Shown here: piece after piece, positions 49,280-58,835 of the stretch
How positions within the stretch are numbered: position 1 is the stretch's first letter
How the letters are laid out: every line of letters starts with the position of its first letter
Assembly (NCBI RefSeq): GCF_001029435.1
Contig: NZ_LDOV01000004.1
Span: 1-64,000 of the forward strand
DNA length: 64,000 nucleotides
Source of the DNA: Photobacterium aphoticum
GTDB taxonomy: Bacteria > Pseudomonadota > Gammaproteobacteria > Enterobacterales > Vibrionaceae
Direction: 5' to 3'
The notes under the pieces: generated by a model
Databases searched by the model: none
What the model was told of the DNA's origin: nothing
Seen by the model: only the letters and a program-made list of their open reading frames with translations
Program-made: the position numbers and the translations under genes

Positions 49280-50245
49280 ATGTTTGAAGCCATCGTGTTT
49301 CTCTGTATCGGTTTAGGACTGTTGGTATGGAGTGCAGATCGACTTGTTTACGGCGCCGCCGCGCTTGCAAAAAACTTTGGTGTGACGCCACTGGTGATCG
49401 GGATGACCATCCTGGCCATGGGCTCCTCCGCCCCTGAGATGGTGGTATCCGCCACCGCTGCCCTCGACGGCAAAACCGACACCGCGATCGGTAACGTACT
49501 GGGCTCCAATATCGCCAATATCGCCCTGATTCTGGGTGTGACCGCACTGATCAAACCGCTCTCTGTGAGCTCGGCCATTATTCGCCGTGAACTCCCGCTG
49601 ATGATGGGTGTCACACTGATCGCAGGGGCCTTGCTCTGGAATGGCTACCTCGGCTTCTGGGAAGGCGTGTTACTGATTGTGCTGTTCATCATCTTCTTGC
49701 TGGCCATGCTGAAAATCAGTCGTCAGGCCAAAGAAGCCGGCGATCCGCTCGCTGACGAGCAAGAATCCGATATCCCGGAAGGGGTCAGCAACAAAGCCGC
49801 TCTGCTATGGACCGTGATCGGCCTGGTGCTGCTGCCGTATGCCGCCAGTATGCTGGTGGATTCTGCAGTGGTCATTGCCAAATACTTTGGCATGAGTGAC
49901 TTGGTAATCGGCCTGACCATCATTGCCGTCGGGACCAGCCTGCCGGAACTGGCCGCGTCGGTTGCAAGCCTGGCCAAAGGCGAAGACGACATGGCAGTAG
50001 GTAACATCATCGGCTCCAACGTGTTTAATATTCTGGCGGTCATGGGGATCCCGGCCGTACTCAACCCGGCAGTACTTAATGACGACGTCATGGGGCGTGA
50101 TTACTGGGTCATGCTGGGCATGTCCGTCCTGCTGGTCTTGATGGCACTGGGCAAACGCCGCCGCATCAACCGTCTGGAAGGGGCGATTCTCCTTGCGAGC
50201 TTTGTCGCCTATCTGGGCTATCTGCTTTATAATCTAGCCGCTTAA
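49280..50245 (+). CDS. yrbG: Calcium/sodium antiporter family protein YrbG
   Basis: YrbG belongs to the CaCA superfamily of cation/Ca2+ exchangers in the inner membrane. The 321-residue protein shows the internal duplication typical of the family. The two alpha repeats carry GMTILAMGSSAPEMVVS with GSNIANIALILG and GLTIIAVGTSLPELAAS with GSNVFNILAVMG. About ten membrane segments are expected. An AAGGGACGA precedes the start. It is first of the run leading to kdsD, kdsC and lptCAB, as in E. coli. Confidence 0.94.
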   Translation: MFEAIVFLCIGLGLLVWSADRLVYGAAALAKNFGVTPLVIGMTILAMGSSAPEMVVSATAALDGKTDTAIGNVLGSNIANIALILGVTALIKPLSVSSAIIRRELPLMMGVTLIAGALLWNGYLGFWEGVLLIVLFIIFLLAMLKISRQAKEAGDPLADEQESDIPEGVSNKAALLWTVIGLVLLPYAASMLVDSAVVIAKYFGMSDLVIGLTIIAVGTSLPELAASVASLAKGEDDMAVGNIIGSNVFNILAVMGIPAVLNPAVLNDDVMGRDYWVMLGMSVLLVLMALGKRRRINRLEGAILLASFVAYLGYLLYNLAA

Positions 50246-50259
50246 TGGAGAGCTAGACT

Positions 50260-51231
50260 ATGTTTGAAACGTTTGATTATTGCGATATTGGCCGCAAGGT
50301 CATTGAGATCGAGGCAAAAGCCCTGCAAAAACTGACCCAGTACATCAACGGCAGCTTTACTCAAGCCTGCCAGCTGATCGCGGGCGTGGAAGGCAAGGTG
50401 ATTGTCATGGGGATCGGGAAATCCGGCCATATCGGTAATAAAATTGCCGCGACCCTGGCCAGCACCGGCACCCCTGCCTTTTTTGTTCACCCGGGTGAAG
50501 CCAGCCACGGCGACTTGGGCATGATTGGCAAAAAAGATGTGATTTTGGCGATCTCTAACTCCGGTGAGGCCTCTGAAATTCTGGCCCTGCTGCCGGTAGT
50601 CAAACGTCTCGGGATCCCGCTCATCAGCATGACGGGCAAACCGGAATCAAGCATGGCCAAGCTGTCTCAAGTGCACCTGCAAATCACCGTCGACCAAGAA
50701 GCGTGCCCGCTGAACCTGGCACCAACCTCCAGCACCACCGCCACTTTGGCGATGGGCGATGCGTTGGCGATTGCCCTGATGGAAGCGCGCGGCTTTACTG
50801 CTGACGACTTTGCCCTGTCCCACCCGGGCGGTGCACTGGGCCGTAAACTGCTGCTGCGTATCAGCGATGTGATGCACACCGACGAACGCCTGCCGGTGGT
50901 CCGTGAGCACGACACCATCAAAGATGCACTGCTGGAAGTCTCTCGCAAAGGGCTGGGAATGACAGCTATCATTGATGATGAGCAGCAGCTAATCGGTATC
51001 TTCACCGACGGTGACTTACGTCGCCTGCTGGATAACCGTGTCGATATCCATCAAACCTCGATTGGTGCGGTCATGACCCGCCAGCCAGCCACTATTCGTG
51101 CCGATGTGCTGGCAGCAGAAGGGCTGAAAATGATGGAAGATCGTAAAATCAATGGCTTGTTAGTGACTGACGGCACCCAGCTGGTTGGCGCACTGAACAT
51201 GCATGATTTGTTAAAAGCAGGAGTGATGTAA
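50260..51231 (+). CDS. kdsD: D-arabinose 5-phosphate isomerase
   Basis: KdsD converts ribulose 5-phosphate to arabinose 5-phosphate, the precursor of Kdo in lipopolysaccharide. The 323-residue protein has an N-terminal SIS domain (about 35-170, with GIGKSGHIGNKIAATLASTGTP) and two CBS domains (about 205-265 and 270-323). A GGAGAG ribosome binding site precedes it. Its stop shares one base with the kdsC start. Confidence 0.97.
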   Translation: MFETFDYCDIGRKVIEIEAKALQKLTQYINGSFTQACQLIAGVEGKVIVMGIGKSGHIGNKIAATLASTGTPAFFVHPGEASHGDLGMIGKKDVILAISNSGEASEILALLPVVKRLGIPLISMTGKPESSMAKLSQVHLQITVDQEACPLNLAPTSSTTATLAMGDALAIALMEARGFTADDFALSHPGGALGRKLLLRISDVMHTDERLPVVREHDTIKDALLEVSRKGLGMTAIIDDEQQLIGIFTDGDLRRLLDNRVDIHQTSIGAVMTRQPATIRADVLAAEGLKMMEDRKINGLLVTDGTQLVGALNMHDLLKAGVM

Positions 51232-51782
51232 TGCACGTGGAAACCCTTTATGGCCCGGTCAATACCACCGTGTTTGACCGCGCCCGTACCATTCAGCTAC
51301 TGATCTGTGATGTGGATGGCGTGTTCTCTGACGGCCGCATCTACATGGGTAACGACGGTGAAGAGCTGAAAACCTTTCACACCCGTGATGGCTATGGCAT
51401 TAAATGCCTGATGGCCGCTGGCGTGGAAGTCGCGATCATCACCGGCCGCCAATCCGCGATTGTGGAAAACCGCATGAAAGCATTGGGCATCACCCATGTC
51501 TATCAGGGCCAAGACAACAAAGTCGCGGCGTATGAGGCGATTTGTCGCAGCCTGGCCATTGCGCCGGCGCACACCGCCTACATCGGTGATGATCTGATTG
51601 ACTGGCCGGTCATGGAGCAGATCGGCCTGTCAGTGTGTGTGGCAGATGGCCACCCTCTCCTGCGTCAACGCGCAGATTTCACCACACGTATCAACGGCGG
51701 CTACGGCGCGGTGCGTGAAGTGTGCGATCTGATCCTTGAAGCCAAAGGAGAATTGGATAAACATAAAGGCTTAAGTATATGA
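51231..51782 (+). CDS. kdsC: 3-deoxy-D-manno-octulosonate 8-phosphate phosphatase
   Basis: KdsC dephosphorylates Kdo 8-phosphate. The 183-residue HAD-family C0-type protein has the nucleophile and acid Asp27 and Asp29 in ICDVDGVFSDG and the late acidic motif IGDDLIDWPVM. Its end overlaps lptC by 4 nt, so the Kdo and lipopolysaccharide-export genes are translated together. Confidence 0.97.
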   Translation: MHVETLYGPVNTTVFDRARTIQLLICDVDGVFSDGRIYMGNDGEELKTFHTRDGYGIKCLMAAGVEVAIITGRQSAIVENRMKALGITHVYQGQDNKVAAYEAICRSLAIAPAHTAYIGDDLIDWPVMEQIGLSVCVADGHPLLRQRADFTTRINGGYGAVREVCDLILEAKGELDKHKGLSI

Positions 51783-52336
51783 CCTTACAACGGCTACTCT
51801 ATGCATTATTGTTAGTAGTATGTGCATGGACAGGCTATTACCTGCTGGACAAACACTGGCAGGAAGATATTCAGGTAAGCCCTGACGCAGAAAAACCGCT
51901 GTTTACCGGTAGTGCCGTGAGCAATACCACCTTTAACGAGTCGGGCCTGCGTAGCTACCAGATTGATGCCGATTACCTTGAGCACTTCAGTCAAAGCGGC
52001 AATACGGATTTTGTCGAACCCGTGTTATGGGTCTACCGTGATGGGATGGATACCGAATGGCGGATCAGTGCCAATCAAGCCCGATTGGATAAAGATCAGG
52101 TATTGCAAATGACGGGCAACGTCCGCATTTTCAACTTACTGCCGGCCTCAGCGGTAAAAGTGATTCAGACCGATACCTTGCGTCTTGATCTGATCAGCAA
52201 AGATTTCGATACCCCGGATCAAGTCATCATCACAGGTGACGCCTTCCAAAATGAAGGCACCGGCATGAAAGGCAATATGGACCGCAGCATCGCCACCCTA
52301 TTGAATAACGTAAAAGGTAGATATGAAGCTTTATAA
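51779..52336 (+). CDS. lptC: Lipopolysaccharide export protein LptC
   Basis: LptC is a bitopic inner-membrane protein that passes lipopolysaccharide from LptB2FG to LptA. The 185-residue protein has one N-terminal membrane segment (about 7-22) and a periplasmic beta-jellyroll (about 55-180). It overlaps kdsC by 4 nt and lptA by 14 nt. Confidence 0.95.
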   Translation: MTLQRLLYALLLVVCAWTGYYLLDKHWQEDIQVSPDAEKPLFTGSAVSNTTFNESGLRSYQIDADYLEHFSQSGNTDFVEPVLWVYRDGMDTEWRISANQARLDKDQVLQMTGNVRIFNLLPASAVKVIQTDTLRLDLISKDFDTPDQVIITGDAFQNEGTGMKGNMDRSIATLLNNVKGRYEAL

Positions 52337-52820
52337 ACTGACGACCCTGCTCTGCCTCTGCCTGAGCGCCCAAGCCTGGGCCTTGAGCAACGATACTGAG
52401 CAACCGATCTACATTGACTCTGATAACCAAGAGCTTGATATTCAGAAGAATGTCGTGACCTTCAGTGGCAATGTGGTGCTGCGCCAGGGAAGCATTGATA
52501 TTCGTGCCGACAAAGTGGTTGTGACCCGCCAATCCGGCAAAGAAGGCCAGGAAACCATTGATGCCTATGGCAATCCGGCGACCTTCCACCAGCTGATGGA
52601 TGACGGCAAGCCGATCGATGGCGCGGCGAAAAAGATGCGCTACGAAACCGCGACCGAGTACCTCAAGATGACCGATGACGCGGTGCTTATCCAGGAAGGC
52701 AGCGAGATCAAAGGCAAGATCATCACCTACAAGATTGATGAGCAAAAACTGGTTGCTGAAAGCGGTAAGAAACAACGTGTCACCACTATCTTGCAGCCTA
52801 ACCAGCTGAACAAGAAATAA
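52323..52820 (+). CDS. lptA: Lipopolysaccharide transport periplasmic protein LptA
   Basis: LptA forms the periplasmic bridge for lipopolysaccharide. The 165-residue precursor has a Sec signal cleaved near residue 20 (AWA|LSN). The OstA-type jellyroll follows, with IYIDSDNQELDIQKNVVTFSG and the repeated VTFSGNVVL-type strands. The basic, Gln-rich C-terminus is usual. lptB follows after 12 nt. Confidence 0.96.
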   Translation: MKLYKLTTLLCLCLSAQAWALSNDTEQPIYIDSDNQELDIQKNVVTFSGNVVLRQGSIDIRADKVVVTRQSGKEGQETIDAYGNPATFHQLMDDGKPIDGAAKKMRYETATEYLKMTDDAVLIQEGSEIKGKIITYKIDEQKLVAESGKKQRVTTILQPNQLNKK

Positions 52821-52832
52821 GAAGAACCCGAT

Positions 52833-53558
52833 ATGGCAACCTTAAAAGCAGCACATCTCGCCAAGAGTTATAACGGCCGTCAGGTCGTGTCCGATGTGAG
52901 CCTGGAAGTGCATTCCGGCAAAATCGTTGGCCTGCTGGGCCCAAACGGCGCCGGTAAAACCACCTCTTTCTACATGATTGTCGGACTGGTGGCGCGTGAT
53001 GCCGGCACCATCACCATTGATGATGTGGATATCAGCCTGCAGCCGATGCACAACCGCTCGCGCATGGGGATCGGCTACCTGCCACAGGAAGCGTCGATCT
53101 TCCGCAAGCTGACCGTGCATGACAACCTGATGGCGGTTCTGCAGACCCGCAAAGAGCTGTCCAAAGCAGAGCGTCAGGACAAACTGGAAGAATTGTTGGA
53201 TGAATTCAACATACAGCACATTCGTAACAGTTTAGGTATGGCACTATCAGGGGGTGAACGCCGTCGTGTGGAAATCGCCCGCGCACTGGCCGCCAACCCG
53301 AAATTCATCCTGCTGGATGAACCGTTCGCCGGGGTTGACCCGATCTCTGTGATCGACATCAAAAAGATCATTGAGCACTTACGTGATCGCGGATTGGGCG
53401 TGCTAATCACCGATCATAACGTACGCGAAACGCTTGATGTCTGTGAGCAAGCTTACATTGTCAGTCAGGGTCACCTGATTGCCCACGGTACCCCATCCGA
53501 AGTGCTCAATGATGAACACGTGAAACGGGTCTATCTGGGCGACCAGTTCCGTCTATAG
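52833..53558 (+). CDS. lptB: Lipopolysaccharide export ATPase LptB
   Basis: LptB powers lipopolysaccharide extraction with LptF and LptG (not in this window). The 241-residue protein has Walker [10 protein letters not shown] (36-44), Q-loop [14 protein letters not shown], signature [15 protein letters not shown] and Walker [14 protein letters not shown], followed by the switch histidine in ITDHNVRE. It is followed by rpoN after a 105-nt structured spacer. Confidence 0.98.
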   Translation: MATLKAAHLAKSYNGRQVVSDVSLEVHSGKIVGLLGPNGAGKTTSFYMIVGLVARDAGTITIDDVDISLQPMHNRSRMGIGYLPQEASIFRKLTVHDNLMAVLQTRKELSKAERQDKLEELLDEFNIQHIRNSLGMALSGGERRRVEIARALAANPKFILLDEPFAGVDPISVIDIKKIIEHLRDRGLGVLITDHNVRETLDVCEQAYIVSQGHLIAHGTPSEVLNDEHVKRVYLGDQFRL

Positions 53559-53577
53559 TTAGAAGTAGGACGTACCA

Positions 53578-53628
53578 GGCGCCTTTGCTCACCCCTTGTG
53601 AGTACCGGTTTTGCCACCACGAGGCGCC
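53578..53628. repeat. Cruciform-type inverted repeat between lptB and rpoN
   Basis: GGCGCCT pairs with AGGCGCC as an outer 7-bp stem, and CTCAC pairs with GTGAG as an inner hairpin. The element lies 36 nt before the rpoN start and lacks a T-run. Confidence 0.65.
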
Positions 53629-53663
53629 AACACCAACGATAACAACAAGGTACATACAGACAT

Positions 53664-55133
53664 ATGAAAACCTCGCTCCAGCTTAAACTTGGTCAACAAT
53701 TGGCAATGACGCCGCAACTGCAACAAGCCATCCGCTTATTGCAGTTATCGACACTGGATCTGCAACAAGAGATACAGGAAGCCTTGGACGCCAATCCCCT
53801 GCTGGAACTTGAGGAAAGTGCCCACGAAACCCTGACCGGCGAAGAGGCTCATCATGACAATGAGGCGACCGCTGAGCAGGAAACCGCACGCAGCAGTGAC
53901 GACATCGACAGCTCTGACGCCCTTGGCCAGAATGAGATGCCCGACGATCTGCCTGTCGATACCACGTGGGACGATGTTTACAGTGCCAGCTCCGGCCACA
54001 CCGGGATCAGCCTTGATGACGAAATGCCCGTCTATCAGGGTGAAACCACCGAAAGCCTGCAAGATTACCTGATGTGGCAGGTGCACCTGACCCCATTTAG
54101 CGACACCGACCTCACCATTGCCACCGCCATCATTGATGCCATTGACGAACAAGGCTACCTGACCTGCTCGGCCGATGACATCCTCGACAGCCTGGGCGAT
54201 GACGATGTCGAGCTGGATGAAGTCGAAGCCGTCCTTAAACGCGTGCAGCAATTTGACCCGCTGGGCGTCGCCTCTCGCAACCTGCAAGAATGCCTGTTAC
54301 TGCAACTGGCCACCTTCCCGCAAGACACGCCATGGCTGGCTGAAGCCAAGATGCTGCTGAGCGACTATATCGATCTGCTGGCCAACCGTGATTTCCGCCA
54401 ACTGATGCGTGATACCAAGCTGAAAGAGCCTGAGCTCAAGCAAGTGATGCAACTGATCCACGGCTTGGATCCGCGCCCGGGCAACCGCGTCATTGCCACA
54501 GAAACCGAGTATGTGGTGCCGGATGTGTCTGTGTTTAAAGACAACGGTAATTGGGTGGTCACCATCAACCCGGACAGCGTGCCGCGCATCCGCGTGAACG
54601 AACAATACGCCGCGATGAGCAAAAATGTCCGCAGCAGTGCCGACAGTCAGTTCATTCGCTCACACCTGCAAGATGCGAAATGGCTGATCAAAAGCTTAGA
54701 AAGCCGCAACGATACCCTGCTCAAAGTGGCCCGTTGTATTGTGGAGCATCAGCAGGACTTCTTTGAATACGGCGAAGAGGCCATGAAGCCAATGGTGCTC
54801 AATGACATTGCCCTCGCCGTCGACATGCACGAATCGACTATCTCCCGTGTGACCACGCAGAAATACATGCACACGCCTCGCGGGATCTTTGAACTGAAAT
54901 ACTTCTTCTCCAGTCACGTCAGCACCGATAACGGTGGCGAATGTTCATCCACAGCGATCCGCGCTCTGGTGAAAAAGCTGGTGGCCGCTGAAAATCAGGC
55001 CAAGCCGCTGAGTGACAGTAAAATAGCGACATTACTGGCGGAACAAGGGATCATGGTGGCAAGACGGACCATTGCCAAGTACCGAGAATCACTGGGGATC
55101 CCACCGTCTAATCAGCGAAAACGTCTGCTCTAA
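53664..55133 (+). CDS. rpoN: RNA polymerase sigma-54 factor RpoN
   Basis: RpoN directs transcription from -24/-12 promoters, which in Vibrionaceae include flagellar, nitrogen and quorum-sensing genes. The 489-residue protein has the glutamine- and leucine-rich activator-interacting region (1-50), a long acidic region (about 50-125), the core-binding domain, a helix-turn-helix and the RpoN box [10 protein letters not shown] near residue 470. The downstream hpf-ptsN-rapZ-npr order is the classic rpoN neighbourhood. Confidence 0.98.
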   Translation: MKTSLQLKLGQQLAMTPQLQQAIRLLQLSTLDLQQEIQEALDANPLLELEESAHETLTGEEAHHDNEATAEQETARSSDDIDSSDALGQNEMPDDLPVDTTWDDVYSASSGHTGISLDDEMPVYQGETTESLQDYLMWQVHLTPFSDTDLTIATAIIDAIDEQGYLTCSADDILDSLGDDDVELDEVEAVLKRVQQFDPLGVASRNLQECLLLQLATFPQDTPWLAEAKMLLSDYIDLLANRDFRQLMRDTKLKEPELKQVMQLIHGLDPRPGNRVIATETEYVVPDVSVFKDNGNWVVTINPDSVPRIRVNEQYAAMSKNVRSSADSQFIRSHLQDAKWLIKSLESRNDTLLKVARCIVEHQQDFFEYGEEAMKPMVLNDIALAVDMHESTISRVTTQKYMHTPRGIFELKYFFSSHVSTDNGGECSSTAIRALVKKLVAAENQAKPLSDSKIATLLAEQGIMVARRTIAKYRESLGIPPSNQRKRLL

Positions 55134-55159
55134 CAGACGCCAACAGAAGGAAGATGTCT

Positions 55160-55447
55160 ATGCAAATTAACCTTACTGGGCACCATATTGAGATCACGCC
55201 AGCCATGCGTGAGTACGTGGAAACCAAGTTCAATAAGCTAGAGCGGTTCTTCGATAAAATTAACAACGTGCATGTCATTTTGAACGTTGAAAAGCTGGAA
55301 CAAATTGCGGAAGCCACGCTTCACATTAACGCGGGAGAAATCCACGCCAAAGCGGATTCTGAAAATATGTATGCCGCGATTGACGCATTAACTGATAAAC
55401 TGGTACGTCAATTAAACAAACACAAAGATAAACTCAACAGTCATTAA
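55160..55447 (+). CDS. hpf: Ribosome hibernation promoting factor
   Basis: HPF binds the decoding region and promotes formation of inactive 100S ribosomes in stationary phase. The ATG at 55160 is chosen over the one at 55154 because AAGGA is then 8 nt away; this gives 95 residues starting MQINLTGHHIEIT, the short form typical of gammaproteobacteria. The basic C-terminus NKHKDKLNSH is usual. ptsN follows after three bases. Confidence 0.96.
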   Translation: MQINLTGHHIEITPAMREYVETKFNKLERFFDKINNVHVILNVEKLEQIAEATLHINAGEIHAKADSENMYAAIDALTDKLVRQLNKHKDKLNSH

Positions 55448-55450
55448 ATC

Positions 55451-55900
55451 ATGCAACTGAGTAATGTATTGAGTCTGGACTGCACCAAGAGTGCAGTCCC
55501 TTGCTCAAGTAAAAAGCGTGCTTTGGAAATCATCAGTGAGATCGCTGCCGAGCACCTCGACCAAAACCCCCAACCTTTGTTTGAGTGTATGCTCAACCGA
55601 GAAAAAATGGGCAGTACCGGTATTGGCAACGGCATCGCCATCCCGCACGGTCGAATCAACAACAGCGAACAAGCCATTGCGGTATTGATACAATGCCAAG
55701 ATCCTATCCAATTCGATGCCATCGATAACCAGCCGGTTGATTTGCTCTTTGCCCTGCTCGTGCCAGACGCACAATGCAAAGAACACCTGCAAACCCTCTC
55801 TTGCATGGCTGAAAAACTCAGCGACAAGCAAATTTTAAAACAGCTTCGCACCGCAAAAAGCGATGAAGAGCTTTATCACATTCTCACCTGTGATTCATAA
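55451..55900 (+). CDS. ptsN: Nitrogen regulatory PTS enzyme IIA (EIIA-Ntr)
   Basis: PtsN is the terminal phosphoacceptor of the nitrogen phosphotransferase system and influences potassium and nitrogen metabolism. The 149-residue protein has the phosphorylated histidine at position 66 in GIAIPHGRI. The EIIA type 2 fold is otherwise complete. It lies between hpf and rapZ; its partner NPr is encoded at 56789-57064, while EI-Ntr (ptsP) is not in this window. Confidence 0.97.
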   Translation: MQLSNVLSLDCTKSAVPCSSKKRALEIISEIAAEHLDQNPQPLFECMLNREKMGSTGIGNGIAIPHGRINNSEQAIAVLIQCQDPIQFDAIDNQPVDLLFALLVPDAQCKEHLQTLSCMAEKLSDKQILKQLRTAKSDEELYHILTCDS

Positions 55901-55940
55901 TGATCGTTACACCCCCACAGAACGTTGAGGACAGTCAACC

Positions 55941-56792
55941 ATGATGTTAATGGTCGTAAGCGGACGCTCCGGATCCGGTAAATCCATCGCCCTGCGTGTC
56001 TTGGAAGATCTGGGCTATTACTGTGTCGATAACCTGCCGGTCACCTTGCTGCCACAGTTCATCGCCACATTGAAAGACGACGAGCGCAATGTCGCGGTCA
56101 GCATTGACGTGCGTAACATGCCTGACGATCAGGAAGAGATCCGCCGTACCCTCGACTCCCTCGGCGAGCATGTGGATGTGAACGTGATTTTCCTCGATGC
56201 CGACGACAAAGCACTGGTTAAGCGCTACAGCGAAACCCGTCGTCTGCACCCGCTGTCACGTCAGAACATGAGCTTAGAGCAAGCGATTCAGTCAGAAAGC
56301 GCCTTGCTGTCCGGCATCAAAGAGCGTGCCGATCTGGTGATTGATACCACCGGTAAGTCCATCCACGATCTGAGTGAGACCGTGCGCGCCCGCGTGTTGG
56401 GTCGTGACGCCCGTGAACTCATCATGGTGTTTGAATCCTTTGGCTTCAAACATGGCCTGCCGACCGATGCCGACTACGTGTTTGACGTGCGCTTCCTGCC
56501 GAACCCACATTGGGTGCCGGAACTCAAGCCGCTCACCGGTCTAGATCAGGGGGTGAAAGAATTCCTCTCCGGACATCCGGAAGTGAACCAACTCATCTAC
56601 CAGGTACGTAACTTTATTGAGACCTGGTTACCGATGCTGGAGAAAAACAACCGCAGCTACCTGACCGTGGCCATTGGTTGTACCGGCGGTCAACACCGCT
56701 CGGTGTATATTGCCCAGCAACTGGCTGAACACTTCCGCTATGAAGGCCATCAGGTGCAAGTCCGTCACCGTACATTGGAAGCGTCATCATGA
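55941..56792 (+). CDS. rapZ: RNase adapter protein RapZ
   Basis: RapZ binds small RNAs such as GlmZ and directs RNase E to them, tuning glucosamine-6-phosphate synthesis for the envelope. The 283-residue protein has Walker A GRSGSGKS (8-15), Walker [12 protein letters not shown] and the C-terminal sensor domain with [14 protein letters not shown]. Two ATG codons stand in tandem at the start. Its end overlaps npr by 4 nt. Confidence 0.97.
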   Translation: MMLMVVSGRSGSGKSIALRVLEDLGYYCVDNLPVTLLPQFIATLKDDERNVAVSIDVRNMPDDQEEIRRTLDSLGEHVDVNVIFLDADDKALVKRYSETRRLHPLSRQNMSLEQAIQSESALLSGIKERADLVIDTTGKSIHDLSETVRARVLGRDARELIMVFESFGFKHGLPTDADYVFDVRFLPNPHWVPELKPLTGLDQGVKEFLSGHPEVNQLIYQVRNFIETWLPMLEKNNRSYLTVAIGCTGGQHRSVYIAQQLAEHFRYEGHQVQVRHRTLEASS

Positions 56793-57064
56793 ACTTTGTG
56801 TCACGCGAACTGTTCATTAAAAATCGCTTAGGCCTGCACGCCCGTGCCGCCATCAAACTGGTCGAACTGGCCCAGAGCTTTCAGGCGGCCATCACCATCA
56901 GCAATGGCGAAAAAAGCGCGACCGCTGACAGCGTGATGGGACTGTTGATGCTCGAATCCGCCCAAGGTCAGCAGGTGCATGTCAGCGCCGAAGGCTGTGA
57001 TGCCAGCGAAGCATTAGCGGCCGTCAGCGAGCTGATTGAAGCCGGCTTTGACGAAGAGCAATAA
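56789..57064 (+). CDS. npr: Phosphocarrier protein NPr (nitrogen PTS HPr)
   Basis: NPr passes phosphate from EI-Ntr to PtsN. The 91-residue HPr-fold protein has the active histidine at position 17 in LGLHARAA. It lacks the regulatory serine context expected of Gram-positive HPr. It overlaps rapZ by 4 nt and is followed by a 291-nt structured leader of mgtE. Confidence 0.96.
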   Translation: MNFVSRELFIKNRLGLHARAAIKLVELAQSFQAAITISNGEKSATADSVMGLLMLESAQGQQVHVSAEGCDASEALAAVSELIEAGFDEEQ

Positions 57065-57086
57065 GCTTCACACTTTCCCTTAAAGA

Positions 57087-57326
57087 CGCCTCTCTGCTGA
57101 ATACACACCGGTAACAGCGGCAGTGAGGCGACCATCCTCCCCTTTGCAACGTCATCCCTTCGCCTGCTCGGCGAAAATATTGCGTGAATTCGTCATTTCC
57201 TCTCAGATCTGGTGAGACAACCACCACGCTATTGCGTTAAAATTCAGCTTATTGCGCCGTTATACCTCAGGGTGATATTTGCCACTCTGGCCAGCCTATG
57301 CCCTTGGGCATCCTTGAGGTATGACG
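57087..57326 (+). promoter_or_regulatory. Structured leader of mgtE, candidate cis-regulatory RNA
   Basis: Three consecutive structures can form. First, CGCCTC/GAGGCG (57087-57130) with inner GCTG/CAGC. Second, TTCGCC/GGCGAA (57159-57175). Third, a 12-bp stem (57258-57269 with 57315-57326, one G-U) that closes a three-way junction with hairpins GCCA-CTC-TGGC (57281-57291) and ATGCC-CTTG-GGCAT (57298-57311). The last element ends 29 nt before the mgtE ATG. No known riboswitch consensus was recognised. Confidence 0.5.
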
Positions 57327-57355
57327 TCGCCGAGTCATTTGGGGTACCACAAGCC

Positions 57356-58714
57356 ATGGCCGACGTCATCGATCAAGACCAAACGCATCAAACGCTACAA
57401 GAAGTCAATCAAGCGCTAGAAAATGGCATGTTTGTCCATGTCCGTCGCCTGCTTCAAGACATGGAGCCGGAAGATATTGCGCACCTGCTTGAAGCCTCGC
57501 CTCCCAAAGAACGTCAGGTGCTGTGGCAGCTGACCGATCCGGAAGAGCAAGGTGAAATCCTTGATGAACTGTCTGAAGATGTAAAAGACGGTATCGTCGC
57601 GCAAATGGCGCCCGACAAACTGGCCGCCGTGACCGAGGGCATGGAAACCGATGACGTCGCGTACGTATTGCGTAGTCTGCCTGATAGCAAATATCAGGAA
57701 GTACTGGCGCAAATGGACGCCACCGACCGTCACCGTGTTGAAAAAGCCCTGGCCTATCCGGAAGAAACCGCCGGTGGGATCATGAGCACTGACTTCATCA
57801 CCATTCGTGGCGATGTGACGGCGGATGTGGTCTTGCGTTACCTGCGTATGAAAGGCGAACTGCCGGAAGCGACCGATGCCTTGTATGTGGTGGATCAAAA
57901 TGAAACCCTGATCGGTTATCTCTCGCTGTCGACTTTAATCACCACCCAGCCGGACATTGAGATCCAGGATGTGATGGAAGATGCCGACGAAGCGATCCCG
58001 GTCGAGATGGATGACGGTGAAGTCGCCAACCTGTTTGAACGCCGTAACTGGCTGTCAGCGCCGGTGGTCGATGCCAATTACCAGTTAGTCGGCCGTATCA
58101 CCATCGATGACGTGGTCGATATTATCCGTGAAGACGCCGAGCACTCCATGATGAGTATGGCAGGTATGGACGATGACGAAGATACCTTTGCGCCGGTGGT
58201 AAAATCGGCCAAACGCCGCAGTATCTGGCTGGGCGTCAACGTACTGGCCGCCTTGGCCGCAGCCTCTGTCTCCAACATGTTTGAAAACACCCTTGAGCAG
58301 ATGGCGGCGATTGCGGTACTGATGACCATCGTGCCATCAATGGGCGGGGTCGCCGGTAACCAGACTGTCGCACTGGTGATCCGTGGTCTGGCCGTCGGTC
58401 ACATCGGTGACAGTAACACCCGCTGGCTATTGAGCAAAGAAGCCCGTGTCGGCTTCATCAATGGCTTGTTGTGGGCTGCGATCATTGGCGGTGTGGTGGT
58501 GATCTGGAAAGGCAATTTGCTGCTCGGAGCCATCATTGCGGGGGCCATGCTGACCAACCTGCTGGTCGCCGGTATTGCGGGCGTGTGTGTACCGATCATG
58601 CTCAAGAAAATGAACATCGACCCGGCCTTGGCAGGCGGGATGGCCCTGACCACCATTACCGACATGGTCGGCCTGTCCGTGTTCCTCGGCTTAGCCACGC
58701 TGTTCTTAGTGTAA
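57356..58714 (+). CDS. mgtE: Magnesium transporter MgtE
   Basis: MgtE is an ion channel/transporter for Mg2+ gated by cytoplasmic magnesium. The start at 57356 (MADVIDQDQTH) gives 452 residues; the 48 upstream in-frame codons lie in the structured leader and lack family similarity. The layout is an N-terminal superhelical MgtE_N domain (about 30-130), two CBS domains (about 133-255), a connecting helix and five membrane segments (about 285-450, with MGGVAGNQT and LTTITDMVGL). The ribosome binding site is weak (GGGG about 14 nt upstream). Confidence 0.95.
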   Translation: MADVIDQDQTHQTLQEVNQALENGMFVHVRRLLQDMEPEDIAHLLEASPPKERQVLWQLTDPEEQGEILDELSEDVKDGIVAQMAPDKLAAVTEGMETDDVAYVLRSLPDSKYQEVLAQMDATDRHRVEKALAYPEETAGGIMSTDFITIRGDVTADVVLRYLRMKGELPEATDALYVVDQNETLIGYLSLSTLITTQPDIEIQDVMEDADEAIPVEMDDGEVANLFERRNWLSAPVVDANYQLVGRITIDDVVDIIREDAEHSMMSMAGMDDDEDTFAPVVKSAKRRSIWLGVNVLAALAAASVSNMFENTLEQMAAIAVLMTIVPSMGGVAGNQTVALVIRGLAVGHIGDSNTRWLLSKEARVGFINGLLWAAIIGGVVVIWKGNLLLGAIIAGAMLTNLLVAGIAGVCVPIMLKKMNIDPALAGGMALTTITDMVGLSVFLGLATLFLV

Positions 58715-58781
58715 GACCGCTGGCAGTCTGAACCGACGCTCGGTGCTTAATTTAATAAAAACCGGTACTCAAACAAGCATA

Positions 58782-58812
58782 AAAAAAGCGAGCCACTCAG
58801 GCTCGCTTTTTT
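58782..58812. terminator. Bidirectional terminator between mgtE and pmbA
   Basis: GCGAGCC pairs with GGCTCGC around a 5-nt loop, flanked by A6 and T6. It serves both converging genes. Confidence 0.94.
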
Positions 58813-58835
58813 ATTGGCAGACTTCGCGCTATCGC

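Noticed and set aside
57212..57355. 48-codon N-terminal extension of mgtE
   Set aside because: It overlaps the structured leader and has no similarity to the MgtE_N domain, which begins normally after the ATG at 57356.
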